From Enterococcus mundtii (GTDB lineage: Bacteria; Bacillota; Bacilli; Lactobacillales; Enterococcaceae), in contig NZ_AP019810.1 in assembly GCF_013394305.1 (NCBI RefSeq), forward strand, positions 1,619,501-1,683,500: DNA of 64,000 bases, read 5' to 3'. The notes beneath the pieces are model-generated. The model was not told where the DNA came from. It saw only the letters and a list, made by a program, of their open reading frames with translations, and ran no database searches. Positions 1 through 7,095 of this stretch are shown here, piece by piece. The position numbers and the translations under genes are program-made. Each line of letters begins with the position of its first letter. The stretch's first letter is position 1.

Positions 1-257
1 TCTGGCACTTCTTATTTGTTGAAGCGCGAAGCGGCTTAGTGTTGGCTTATACTACGACAACAGTTAGTATGATCTCTTATTCCACCGTCATGGGTGTCGT
101 AGGTGGTGGCGGAATCGGTGATTTTGCTGTCCGTGTCGGCTATCAACGGTATGAGTATGGTGTCATGTATGTTGCTATTGTGATCATGATCGCTTTGGTC
201 TTCTTTTTACAAATGTTTGGAAATTTTGTTGCACAATCATTAGATAAACGAAAGTAG
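1..257 (+). CDS. metI: Methionine ABC transporter permease MetI, C-terminal part
   Basis: This is the 3' end of an inner-membrane permease whose start lies before the window; the frame is open from base 3. The glycine-rich stretch VMGVVGGGGIGDFAVRVGYQRY matches the conserved loop of MetI-type permeases (methionine uptake, MetNIQ), and it is followed by one last hydrophobic helix and a basic tail. The stop lies 10 bases before the lipoprotein gene metQ, as expected for a metNIQ operon read rightward. The substrate is inferred from the family and from the neighbouring MetQ-like protein. Confidence 0.88.
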   Translation, partial: WHFLFVEARSGLVLAYTTTTVSMISYSTVMGVVGGGGIGDFAVRVGYQRYEYGVMYVAIVIMIALVFFLQMFGNFVAQSLDKRK

Positions 258-267
258 GAAAAAAGTT

Positions 268-1083
268 ATGAAAAAGTTTTATTTATTTGCGTTTGCTTTA
301 GTTGGAGTTCTAGTTTTAGCGGCTTGTGGTGGAAGCAATGAAACCGCAGAAAGTAAAAAAGAAATCACTGTAGCGGTTCAATTGGAATCCTCAAAAGATA
401 TTCTAGAAATTGCCAAAAAAGAAGTAGAAAAATCAGGCTACACGATCAATATCATGGAAGTCAGTGATAATGTTGCTTATAATGATGCCGTCCAACATAA
501 GGAAGCAGATGCAAACTTTGCGCAACACGAACCCTTTATGGAACGATTCAATCAAGAAAAAGACGCTGATTTAGTAGCTGTCCAACCAATCTATTTTTTT
601 GCCGGCGGATTTTATTCAAAAGAATATGATGATGTTAATGATTTGCCAGAAAATGCAAAAGTCGGTATTCCGAGTGATCCAACAAATGAAGGTCGTGCGC
701 TAGCGATTTTGAATGAGAATGAGATCATTCAATTGAAAGATGGAGTTGGTTTTGATGGTACAGTCGCAGATATTATAGAGAATCCTAAAAATCTTACCTT
801 TGAAAGTATTGATCTTTTGAATCTAGTAAAAGCTTATGATGAAAGTGATATTGCGATGGTCTTTTGTTATCCAGCATATTTGGAACCAGCAAACTTGACG
901 ACAGAAGATGCCTTGTTACTTGAAGACGAAGCAGCAAGTAAACATTATGCGTTGCAATTAGTTACTCGAGAGGAAGAAAAAGATAGCGAGAAAATCAAGG
1001 TGTTGAAAGAAGCGATGACTACACCAGAAGTCGCTGACTACATCAAAAATAATTCAAAAGGCTCAAATATCCCAGCTTTTTAA
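268..1083 (+). CDS. metQ: Methionine-binding lipoprotein MetQ (NlpA family)
   Basis: This is the extracellular substrate-binding lipoprotein of the methionine importer, 271 residues, the usual family length. The N-terminus has a lysine-rich start, a hydrophobic core and a lipobox LAAC with Cys20, so the mature protein should be lipid-anchored outside the membrane. The body has NlpA/MetQ hallmarks such as KEADANFAQHEPFM, FAGGFYSKEY and VGIPSDPTNEGRAL. It directly follows metI and ends before a very long hairpin, so it is probably the last operon gene. Some members bind D-methionine or dipeptides, so the exact ligand is inferred. Confidence 0.92.
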   Translation: MKKFYLFAFALVGVLVLAACGGSNETAESKKEITVAVQLESSKDILEIAKKEVEKSGYTINIMEVSDNVAYNDAVQHKEADANFAQHEPFMERFNQEKDADLVAVQPIYFFAGGFYSKEYDDVNDLPENAKVGIPSDPTNEGRALAILNENEIIQLKDGVGFDGTVADIIENPKNLTFESIDLLNLVKAYDESDIAMVFCYPAYLEPANLTTEDALLLEDEAASKHYALQLVTREEEKDSEKIKVLKEAMTTPEVADYIKNNSKGSNIPAF

Positions 1084-1151
1084 ACAACGTGCTCACCATA
1101 ACGAAAAATGTTGTGAGTGATATCTTTAGGTGTTATGTTTTGATAGATTGA

Positions 1152-1214
1152 TTTTCTTGGATAAAATAAAAAAATACAGCCATGTGCTGTATTTTTTTAT
1201 TTTATCCAAGAAAA
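1152..1214. terminator. Very long bidirectional hairpin terminator
   Basis: Two perfectly complementary 29-base arms (1152-1180 and 1186-1214) are separated by a 5-base loop. The inner stem GC block is flanked by long A and T runs on both strands, so the hairpin can terminate transcription from either side. It follows metQ. The arms are longer than those of most rho-independent terminators. Confidence 0.9.
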
Positions 1215-1439
1215 GGAATAATTGAAATCATTCGATAAACTTAGTGGACTGTTGATTTTTTGCGGTTATTATACATTACTTTTTTTTTGTTCATCGTTAT
1301 GTTTCCATAAAAATATTTTTCCAGAAAAAAGTGTTTTCTTATTGAGATATTTATCAGTTATTCTTTTTAAAGAGCGAGATAGATTATGTTTTATGGTTTA
1401 CTGTATAACGAACTATCCGCTATCAATAAGGAGCTTGAG

Positions 1440-2606
1440 ATGAAAAAAAACAACTTGAAAAAAATTGCAGCAACAAGCATGTTACTTCTTTCGTTAGGAG
1501 GACCAGTCGTGACATCTGCGGCAAGTCAATCAACAGGTGATTCGGCGAATATCAGTAATCAGGTAGAAGAACAGTTGACGATCAAAAACGGTGATTTCAA
1601 TGAGGGTTTGAACCATTGGATCGTTTCTAGTCCAGGTACACAGAATCCAACAATCGAAGAGTTAAGCGGGAATAAATATGCAGTTGCTACTTATGGAGAA
1701 AACATTCATCAATATTTGGCACTGAAACCAAACACGACCTATACATTTGGCTATGATGTAGCAGGTAGTGCTGATTTTTCAGCAAAAGTTGAATTTGGTA
1801 CGATGAATCATGATGAAGGTTTTATTTCGTTAGAAGAAACATCACACAACAATGAAAACTGGACACGTAGAGAATTTACATTTACTACACCTGAAACAGA
1901 CAATACATACATTATTCGTTTCTCTTCAACAGGAAATGGCTGGGCGAAATTTGACAATATTCAAGTAGAACCAGAAAAAACAGAAACGAGTTTATTGACT
2001 GTAGGAACACAAGATCGTGAAGCTTATGCGTATTTAAATCTAGATGCAGAACGTTTCAACAGTTCAGAACGATTGATGGTCTATATTGATGGTCGTTATC
2101 ATTTTGAAACCTATAAAGGTAAAGCTTACTATTCATTTACAAGCAAAACCGATGAAGGTACTCAAGTACGTCGTAGCATTTCCGGTGTCAAAGGACAAGT
2201 AATCGAAGTCTATACCGCACCAAATTCACCTGGTCACAGCTCAACAGGCAAGCGCTTGTTAGAATCGATCACATTAGAAGAAGATTTAGCAGTGGACACT
2301 TCTTTATTAGAACATGCGGTGAAGAATATTCAATTATCAGGAAACAGATTAGACGTTGATTTTGATCGTGCAAGTTTCGAAGGGAACAACCGAATGATCA
2401 TTCGTAAAAATGGTGCCTATGTCGCAGAAATCCATAAAGGCAAAGTTTATTATGCATCGGTACGTGAAAGAGCAGAGGACAGCGTAAAAGTTAGTAAAAC
2501 AATTGATTATAAAGCTGGCGATGTAATCTCAGTTGAATTAAGCAGTGGAACACCTGGTGGTTCATCGAATTCGTTGCAAGTATTAGCAACGTATGAAGTA
2601 GAATAA
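1440..2606 (+). CDS. Secreted protein with a carbohydrate-binding-like domain and two tandem repeats
   Basis: The product has 388 residues. The ATG at 1440 follows an AAGGAG at good spacing; upstream in-frame codons lack such a site. Residues 1-29 form a Sec signal peptide. Next comes a domain of about 150 residues with the pattern NGDFNEGLNHWIVSS and WAKFDNIQVE, which resembles the jelly-roll CBM4/9 sugar-binding fold. Two repeats of about 85 residues follow, sharing RLMVYIDGRYHFETYKGKAYY versus RMIIRKNGAYVAEIHKGKVYY. There is no sortase motif or transmembrane anchor, so it is probably released or wall-associated. A binding or adhesive role is inferred; no catalytic motif was recognised. Confidence 0.75.
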   Translation: MKKNNLKKIAATSMLLLSLGGPVVTSAASQSTGDSANISNQVEEQLTIKNGDFNEGLNHWIVSSPGTQNPTIEELSGNKYAVATYGENIHQYLALKPNTTYTFGYDVAGSADFSAKVEFGTMNHDEGFISLEETSHNNENWTRREFTFTTPETDNTYIIRFSSTGNGWAKFDNIQVEPEKTETSLLTVGTQDREAYAYLNLDAERFNSSERLMVYIDGRYHFETYKGKAYYSFTSKTDEGTQVRRSISGVKGQVIEVYTAPNSPGHSSTGKRLLESITLEEDLAVDTSLLEHAVKNIQLSGNRLDVDFDRASFEGNNRMIIRKNGAYVAEIHKGKVYYASVRERAEDSVKVSKTIDYKAGDVISVELSSGTPGGSSNSLQVLATYEVE

Positions 2607-2618
2607 ATCGATCATAAG

Positions 2619-2657
2619 AAAAAAGATCAAAAACTTAAAAAGTTTTTGATCTTTTTT
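2619..2657 (+). terminator. Rho-independent terminator
   Basis: Perfect 17-base arms (2619-2635 and 2641-2657) flank a 5-base loop. A T run continues to 2660. It lies just after the secreted repeat-protein gene. Confidence 0.9.
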
Positions 2658-2815
2658 TTTGATACGATAAACGGTATTATGTCTCAAGGAGCTAATCCAT
2701 TGCCTGATAAATCCCCTAGAATATCTTGGTTTTGATGTTTTTTCTTTTAAGAAAAAACATGTTGCAATAGTATACAAATAGTATTTATCAATACAAACGA
2801 GATGGGAAAGAAAAA

Positions 2816-3336
2816 ATGAAATTAGTGTAAAATTTTTATTAGGTGCAGCGGCATGTGCAAGTTTCGGCTTATTCTCCGGAGGTAATGATGTAGATGCAGG
2901 TACTGTATCAGCTAATGGTGGAATTGACTATAGAGAACTATTTGATAACAGAGAAATAAAAATTAAAAGTGTAGATGATCCTTCTTATGCTCTCACGTGG
3001 ATATGGGAGACAAATTGGGATGAAGTTAAAATGACTAAGGATACTGAACATGATAGACGAAAATGAATCTTGAAGTATGATGATGCGTCAGGTACCCACA
3101 TAGTTCAAAGTAAACTACCTTATGTAAATGTTAATGGGATTCAATATGGAAATTTATATTCTTTGTCCGGTTGTGATCAAAATAGTGATAGACTGGTAGG
3201 AGCGAGACCATTAGCTAATCCAATTGAAGGACGACAATGGAAAATTCGTCATATGATGACAGATCCACAAAAAGGGGATGCCTATCGATTGATCAATAAT
3301 CATGAACAGCGAGTATTAAGCCACAGAGGACTTTAA
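2816..3336 (+). pseudogene. Broken secreted beta-trefoil (ricin-type) lectin-like gene
   Basis: An ATG at 2816 is out of frame with a long reading that begins at about 2818 as a signal peptide (VKFLLGAAACASFGLFSGG). A single-base deletion in the A-rich start would explain this. The reading then continues to 3336, interrupted only by a TGA at 3064. That TGA falls where a tryptophan is expected (RRK-stop-ILKYDD), consistent with TGG to TGA. Together with RQWKIRHMM and YRLINNHEQRVLS, the pattern resembles the QxW repeats of ricin-type lectins. The lectin assignment is tentative; the frameshift and stop are directly visible. Confidence 0.55.
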
Positions 3337-3412
3337 TTTGGAGGTAGAAATATTGAGTTACTCAAGAATTTACTAATGCTTCATACCAATACTTTATTAT
3401 TGAATAAACTAA

Positions 3413-3657
3413 ATCCTTTGGGCCTTTGTATCTTTTCTGATTATGACGATTGTACAAAATGAGGTCTTTTTTCAACTATACGACTTATCAAATGATATTC
3501 CAGTGTCCTCAGGAGCTAGAGATGCTTGGAAGCTTTAACAGGTAGAAAAAAACGATTACGAAGATTTGATATCTGAAAAGTACTTTGATTTCAAAAAAGC
3601 TAAAGTCGAATTCGAGGAATCGATGCTAATTTTAAAGTTAATCAATCGAAGTAGAAG
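3413..3657 (+). pseudogene. Decayed small membrane-protein remnant
   Basis: One frame is open from 3413 through an ATG at 3443 to a TAA at 3536, then continues in the same frame to about 3656. The first part is hydrophobic (ILWAFVSFLIMTIVQ). The second is charged and helix-like (EKNDYEDLISEKYFDFKKAK). It looks like one short gene interrupted by a stop. I do not recognise the family. Its position after the broken lectin-like gene suggests that both belong to one decayed cassette. Confidence 0.3.
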
Positions 3658-3673
3658 TAAACTTCGATTGATT
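3640..3673 (+). terminator. Hairpin terminator
   Basis: Arms of 13 bases (3640-3652 and 3661-3673) pair perfectly around an 8-base loop. A T-rich run follows at 3675-3680. It closes the decayed region before the invertase gene. The stretch 3681-3902 is AT-rich and holds no gene I can support. Confidence 0.75.
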
Positions 3674-3902
3674 ATTTTTTGTTCTGAATTGATTTTGGCA
3701 AACTAAGCCCTAGATCAAGGAAAATATTCATGGTAATTTAGAAAGTTATGATAACCATAAGCGACTCGTTGCATGCTTTTTTTATTACAGTAGTCATTTT
3801 TACAGTTAAGTCATTGTATAATTGGCTCTACTCATATCTATTCTATAAATATATTATTGATAATTATGAGTTTTTTATTAGATAACTTATTGGAGGAATT
3901 AT

Positions 3903-4481
3903 ATGACTAGAAAAATTTACGGCTATGCTCGAGTTTCAACTAAACAACAAGATCTTTCGCGACAGTTAGATTTATTAGAAACTTATCATTGCGAAAAAAT
4001 ATATACTGAAAAAATCAGTGGTGTCCGTGCAAGTCGTCCAGAACTAAATAAACTAAAAAAACGTGTAAAGACCGGTGATCAAATAGTCATTGAAAGCTTC
4101 TCACGATTTGGACGTAGCACAAAAGATTTAATTAACCTTGTTTATTTTTTTGAAAAAAAAGGAGTTAAAATAATCAGTATAAAAGAAAATTTTGATACTC
4201 AAACTCCTCAGGGAAAATTAATGATCACTGTTTTCCAAGCTTTTAGTCAATTTGAACGAGATATTATTGTTGAAAGGACCCTTGAAGGATTAAACTCTGC
4301 ACGTGCAAGAGGTAAGGTTGGTGGCCGGCCAAAGGTAGATCAAGACGTTCTTCAAGAATCACTCTCATTACACCTTACAAAAGGATTATCTGTCTCAGAA
4401 GTTTGTAAAAAAACTGGGATTAAACAATCAACTTTTTATCGCTATTTAAAACTAGAGAGGAATCTTTCTGAATTGAGTTAG
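3903..4481 (+). CDS. Hin/Gin-like serine DNA invertase
   Basis: The product has 192 residues, matching Hin and Gin in length. The N-terminal catalytic domain has YARVS with nucleophile Ser12, and SRFGRS supplies the two active-site arginines. The long E helix includes QFERDIIVERTLEGL. The segment ARARGKVGGRPKV leads to a C-terminal helix-turn-helix (VSEVCKKTGIKQSTFYRYLK) for site binding. GGAGGAA precedes the ATG. All catalytic residues I can place are intact. Directly downstream lie two inverted hix-like sites and a WxL surface operon. This suggests that the enzyme inverts the promoter region of that operon, although a resolvase role cannot be excluded from sequence alone. Confidence 0.9.
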   Translation: MTRKIYGYARVSTKQQDLSRQLDLLETYHCEKIYTEKISGVRASRPELNKLKKRVKTGDQIVIESFSRFGRSTKDLINLVYFFEKKGVKIISIKENFDTQTPQGKLMITVFQAFSQFERDIIVERTLEGLNSARARGKVGGRPKVDQDVLQESLSLHLTKGLSVSEVCKKTGIKQSTFYRYLKLERNLSELS

Positions 4482-4603
4482 TTCTTATGGCCCAGTATTT
4501 TTTAAGTGACCAAAGAAATATATCACTTTATTTGGAAAAATATTTCTGGTATAGTATGATGTAAGTATAAGTCATGTATAATAGTTATTGGCTTAACTTT
4601 TAA

Positions 4604-4629
4604 TTCTCAAAAACCTTCGTTTTTAGTAA
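4604..4629 (+). repeat. Left hix-like recombination site
   Basis: This 26-base site has two 12-base half-sites, TTCTCAAAAACC and CGTTTTTAGTAA, around a TT core at 4616-4617. The layout (26 bases, 2-base core, A-tract and T-tract half-sites) follows Hin/Gin crossover sites; compared from memory with hixL, 19 of 26 bases agree. It lies 123 bases after the invertase stop and has an inverted partner at 4722-4747. Confidence 0.7.
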
Positions 4630-4648
4630 TTTAAATTCGTTATTTATC

Positions 4649-4677
4649 ATTATAAATAGGGAACCTAATCTAATCAC
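4649..4677 (-). promoter_or_regulatory. Minus-strand promoter inside the invertible segment
   Basis: A perfect TATAAT reads on the minus strand at 4654-4649. The -35 position 17 bases away reads GTGATT, only 3 of 6 matches to consensus. At present it points toward the invertase gene and away from the surface operon. The weak -35 means it may need an activator. Confidence 0.45.
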
Positions 4678-4683
4678 TTTTTC

Positions 4684-4716
4684 AAGACATCTGATGGTAT
4701 CAGATGTCTTTTTTTT
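4684..4716 (+). terminator. Terminator blocking the WxL operon
   Basis: Perfect 12-base arms AAGACATCTGAT and its complement surround a 3-base loop, followed by eight T bases (4709-4716). It would stop transcripts coming from the invertase side before they reach the gene at 4772. On the opposite strand it lacks a T run. Confidence 0.85.
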
Positions 4717-4721
4717 GTGCT

Positions 4722-4747
4722 GTCCTTAAAACGAAGATTTTTGAGAC
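4722..4747 (-). repeat. Right hix-like recombination site (inverted)
   Basis: Read on the minus strand, the half-sites are GTCTCAAAAATC and CGTTTTAAGGAC around a TT core (4735-4734). It matches the left site at 21 of 26 positions. Because the core is TT in both sites and the sites face each other, recombination between them would invert the DNA between them. Confidence 0.68.
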
Positions 4748-4771
4748 ATCTAAGAATATAGGAGGAGGGGT

Positions 4772-5134
4772 ATGAAACACTTAAAAAGATGCATATTAAG
4801 TATAGGTGTAGTATTGATTCAAGTTTATGCACCACTAGTTGTTCATGGGACAGAAGTACACTCGGTGGAAACTGAAGGAACAATTGGTTTTACTGGGGTA
4901 TATGAAACACCAGGAATACCAGAGCCAGCACCAGAAGTTGAGGTAAAACCAAGCTTTCCCAAAGAAATTGTTCAATCACCATCAGAAGTGCGAAAGAGTG
5001 AACATAAAAAATTACCTCAAACGAACGAGAGTCAGATGAGTGCTTGGAAAATATTGGGCATTCTGATCATCGTAGTCATACTTGGCTTTTGGTTTTGGAA
5101 AAAACAAAAAGAAAAAAACAATCAAAGAAAGTAG
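4772..5134 (+). CDS. Small LPXTG-type wall-anchored protein of the WxL operon
   Basis: The product has 120 residues. A signal peptide (about residues 1-26) is followed by a short proline- and glutamate-rich stretch. The sortase motif LPQTN is at residues 81-85, followed by a hydrophobic helix and a basic tail (KKQKEKNNQRK). AGGAGGAGGGG precedes the ATG. Short LPXTG proteins of this type are regular members of WxL gene clusters in enterococci and lactobacilli. It is the first gene of the operon and the first that the putative invertible promoter would reach. Confidence 0.85.
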   Translation: MKHLKRCILSIGVVLIQVYAPLVVHGTEVHSVETEGTIGFTGVYETPGIPEPAPEVEVKPSFPKEIVQSPSEVRKSEHKKLPQTNESQMSAWKILGILIIVVILGFWFWKKQKEKNNQRK

Positions 5135-5145
5135 GATTTAAATAT

Positions 5146-5937
5146 ATGAAATTCGTTAGATTAGCAACCATTGCAACATTATCAACTACTATTTTCGCCG
5201 GAGGAGCGATTTCTGCGTTTGCCGACGAGACTCGTCAAGTGACGACCAACGGAAATATCGAATTTACACCTAGTACAGACGAACCAGAAATCGTTGTTCC
5301 ACCAGTAGAAGAACCAGATGTAGAGATTGAACCAGAAGTACCCGGAACCACGGGTCCTTTGTCAATTGTAAAGGCTGCGACAATGAATTTTGGTTCACAA
5401 GTGATTTCAAATCAAGATCAAACGTACAATATGATTGCAGAAAGACAACAGAAGACCGGGACGACTGGTGAGGAAAATAAAGTTCCTTTTGCCAGTTTTG
5501 CACAAGTTTCTGATACTAGAGGAAGCAATGCAGGCTGGAATTTGAAAGTCAGTCTAAGTGACTTTCAAGCGGGAAATACGCAAAACGCTATCTTGAGAGG
5601 AGCCAAAGTCACTTTAAAGGATCCACAAATTCGATACATGGGGAACAATCAAGAGTTAGCTCCAGCTGCACATGCAAATACTTTGGAATTGGAGCCTAAT
5701 AGTGGCGCAGTTTCAGTTATGACCGCTGAGTCAAGTAAAGGAGCAGGGCGTTCATCTGTTGTTTGGGGAAATCAACCAGACTTAGATGCCCAATTTGAGG
5801 CAGATCCAAGTGCAACTGTGACAAACAATGCCATTCAATTATTTGTACCTGGCGCGTCAGCCAAAGACGCGACCACTTATACCTCAACATTGACATGGGA
5901 ATTAACGACTACACCAGGTAGCGATGTAGGAGCCTAA
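5146..5937 (+). CDS. WxL domain surface protein
   Basis: The product has 263 residues. The ATG at 5146 begins a clear signal peptide with cleavage near FADE; upstream codons overlap the previous gene and are unlikely. A proline- and acid-rich linker leads to a C-terminal WxL domain with the two signature motifs: WNL at residue 131 and LTWEL with Trp251, followed by the final P. WxL domains attach non-covalently to peptidoglycan and to DUF916 partners. The start lies 11 bases after the LPXTG gene. The function is a wall-bound structural or adhesive component; the ligand is unknown. Confidence 0.9.
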   Translation: MKFVRLATIATLSTTIFAGGAISAFADETRQVTTNGNIEFTPSTDEPEIVVPPVEEPDVEIEPEVPGTTGPLSIVKAATMNFGSQVISNQDQTYNMIAERQQKTGTTGEENKVPFASFAQVSDTRGSNAGWNLKVSLSDFQAGNTQNAILRGAKVTLKDPQIRYMGNNQELAPAAHANTLELEPNSGAVSVMTAESSKGAGRSSVVWGNQPDLDAQFEADPSATVTNNAIQLFVPGASAKDATTYTSTLTWELTTTPGSDVGA

Positions 5938-5977
5938 TAGATTGGTGTATCTAATGATGGATTAGGGTCATGACTAA

Positions 5978-6011
5978 AGTAGCGTTACATAATATGTAGC
6001 GCTGCTTTTTT
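5978..6011 (+). terminator. Intra-operon hairpin with T run
   Basis: Arms of 13 bases (5978-5990 and 5994-6006) pair with two G-U wobbles around a 3-base loop, followed by six T bases. It sits between the WxL gene and the DUF916 gene, so it may reduce downstream expression. Confidence 0.65.
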
Positions 6012-6038
6012 GAATGAAACATCGAAGGAGTGTGTTTG

Positions 6039-7094
6039 ATGATAAAAAGTACGATATATCAAATAAAGAGGAGGATTCAATGGAGTGGACGATTACTTAT
6101 TATGTTAGCGTTTTTGTTCTCTCCAATTCTTGTTTCTGCAGAAGAAAATTTAAGTTTTTATGTCACACCAGAGTTTCCAGAGAGTCAAGTAGAAGGAAGT
6201 GGCCGTTACTTCGACCTTAACAGTGAACCTGGAAGTACAGAGGAATTGACACTGAAAATTCAAAATGCTAATGATCAAGCAAAGACGATTGAAATCACGG
6301 CTCATACGGCATTTACTAATGTCCAAGGAGTGGTGGAATATGGTAAAGATGCCGAAAAAGCAGACCCAACCTTACCCTATTCTTTGGCAGACTTAATTGA
6401 ACCCCCAGTCCCTATTGAGCTTGCAGGAAACGAAACAAAGACTGTCAAAGTAATGCTAAACATGCCTAAAGAAGCTTTTTCAGGGTTTTTAGCGGGAGGC
6501 TTAAGAATTGCAGAGGTGAAAGAAAAGCCACAGGAAACAGAAACAAGTGGAGAAGGAGTGGCGATCAAAAATGAATTTGCCTATGTCATAGGTGTAGTGG
6601 TGAGTAATGATCGCTCTGCCGTAAAACCTGATTTAGATTTATTGGATGTCTTTGCCGATCAACTCAACTATCGCAATGTTATCAGTGCGAACTTACAGAA
6701 CTTTACACCTACCTTTGTCAATCATTTAGAAGTAAAAGCAACGGTACAAAAAGAAGGGGAGAACGATATTCTCTATCGAGCTAAGCAAGAACAGATGCAA
6801 ATGGCACCTAATTCTAATTTCAACTTCCCCATCTCTTTAGAAGGGGATCGCTTTCGAAGTGGCGACTACGTGTTGAAAATGACGGCACGTTCAGGAGAAG
6901 AGGAATGGCAATGGGAACGGAAATTTACCATTGAAGCAGATACAGCCCGAGCATTGAATCAGCAAGATGTCACAATTGATACGAGTATTAATTGGTGGCT
7001 CGTTGCCGCGGTCATCCTGATTCTTTTCTTATTGTTGATTATTGTTTGGTTACTTATTAAGAAGCAAAGAGCTAAAAATAAGGAGGACCAGTGA
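6039..7094 (+). CDS. DUF916/DUF3324 WxL-interacting membrane protein
   Basis: The product has 351 residues. AAGGAG at 6025-6030 favours the ATG at 6039. After a signal peptide, the N-terminal domain begins SFYVTPEFPESQVEGSGRYFDL, typical of DUF916, with Ig-like strands. The second half fits DUF3324. A single transmembrane helix (INWWLVAAVILILFLLLIIVWL) and a basic cytoplasmic tail end the protein. Such proteins bind WxL proteins and peptidoglycan and tether the complex to the membrane. The stop is one base before the next ATG, so translation is probably coupled. Confidence 0.9.
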   Translation: MIKSTIYQIKRRIQWSGRLLIMLAFLFSPILVSAEENLSFYVTPEFPESQVEGSGRYFDLNSEPGSTEELTLKIQNANDQAKTIEITAHTAFTNVQGVVEYGKDAEKADPTLPYSLADLIEPPVPIELAGNETKTVKVMLNMPKEAFSGFLAGGLRIAEVKEKPQETETSGEGVAIKNEFAYVIGVVVSNDRSAVKPDLDLLDVFADQLNYRNVISANLQNFTPTFVNHLEVKATVQKEGENDILYRAKQEQMQMAPNSNFNFPISLEGDRFRSGDYVLKMTARSGEEEWQWERKFTIEADTARALNQQDVTIDTSINWWLVAAVILILFLLLIIVWLLIKKQRAKNKEDQ

Positions 7095-7095
7095 G

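Larger units (their letters stand above)
4616..4735. other. Putative invertible promoter/terminator segment
   Basis: This segment lies between the TT cores of the two inverted sites. In the present orientation it holds a terminator pointing at the surface operon (4684-4716) and a TATAAT on the minus strand pointing away from it. If inverted, the -10 element would fall at about 4697-4702 on the plus strand and the hairpin would lose its downstream T run. Transcription could then enter the gene at 4772. The off/on reading is inference from layout. Confidence 0.6.

Noticed and set aside
1222-1443. 73-codon ORF before the secreted repeat protein
   Set aside because: It starts with a TTG inside the terminator region, is Phe- and Leu-rich by composition and has no ribosome site; it overlaps the promoter region of the next gene.
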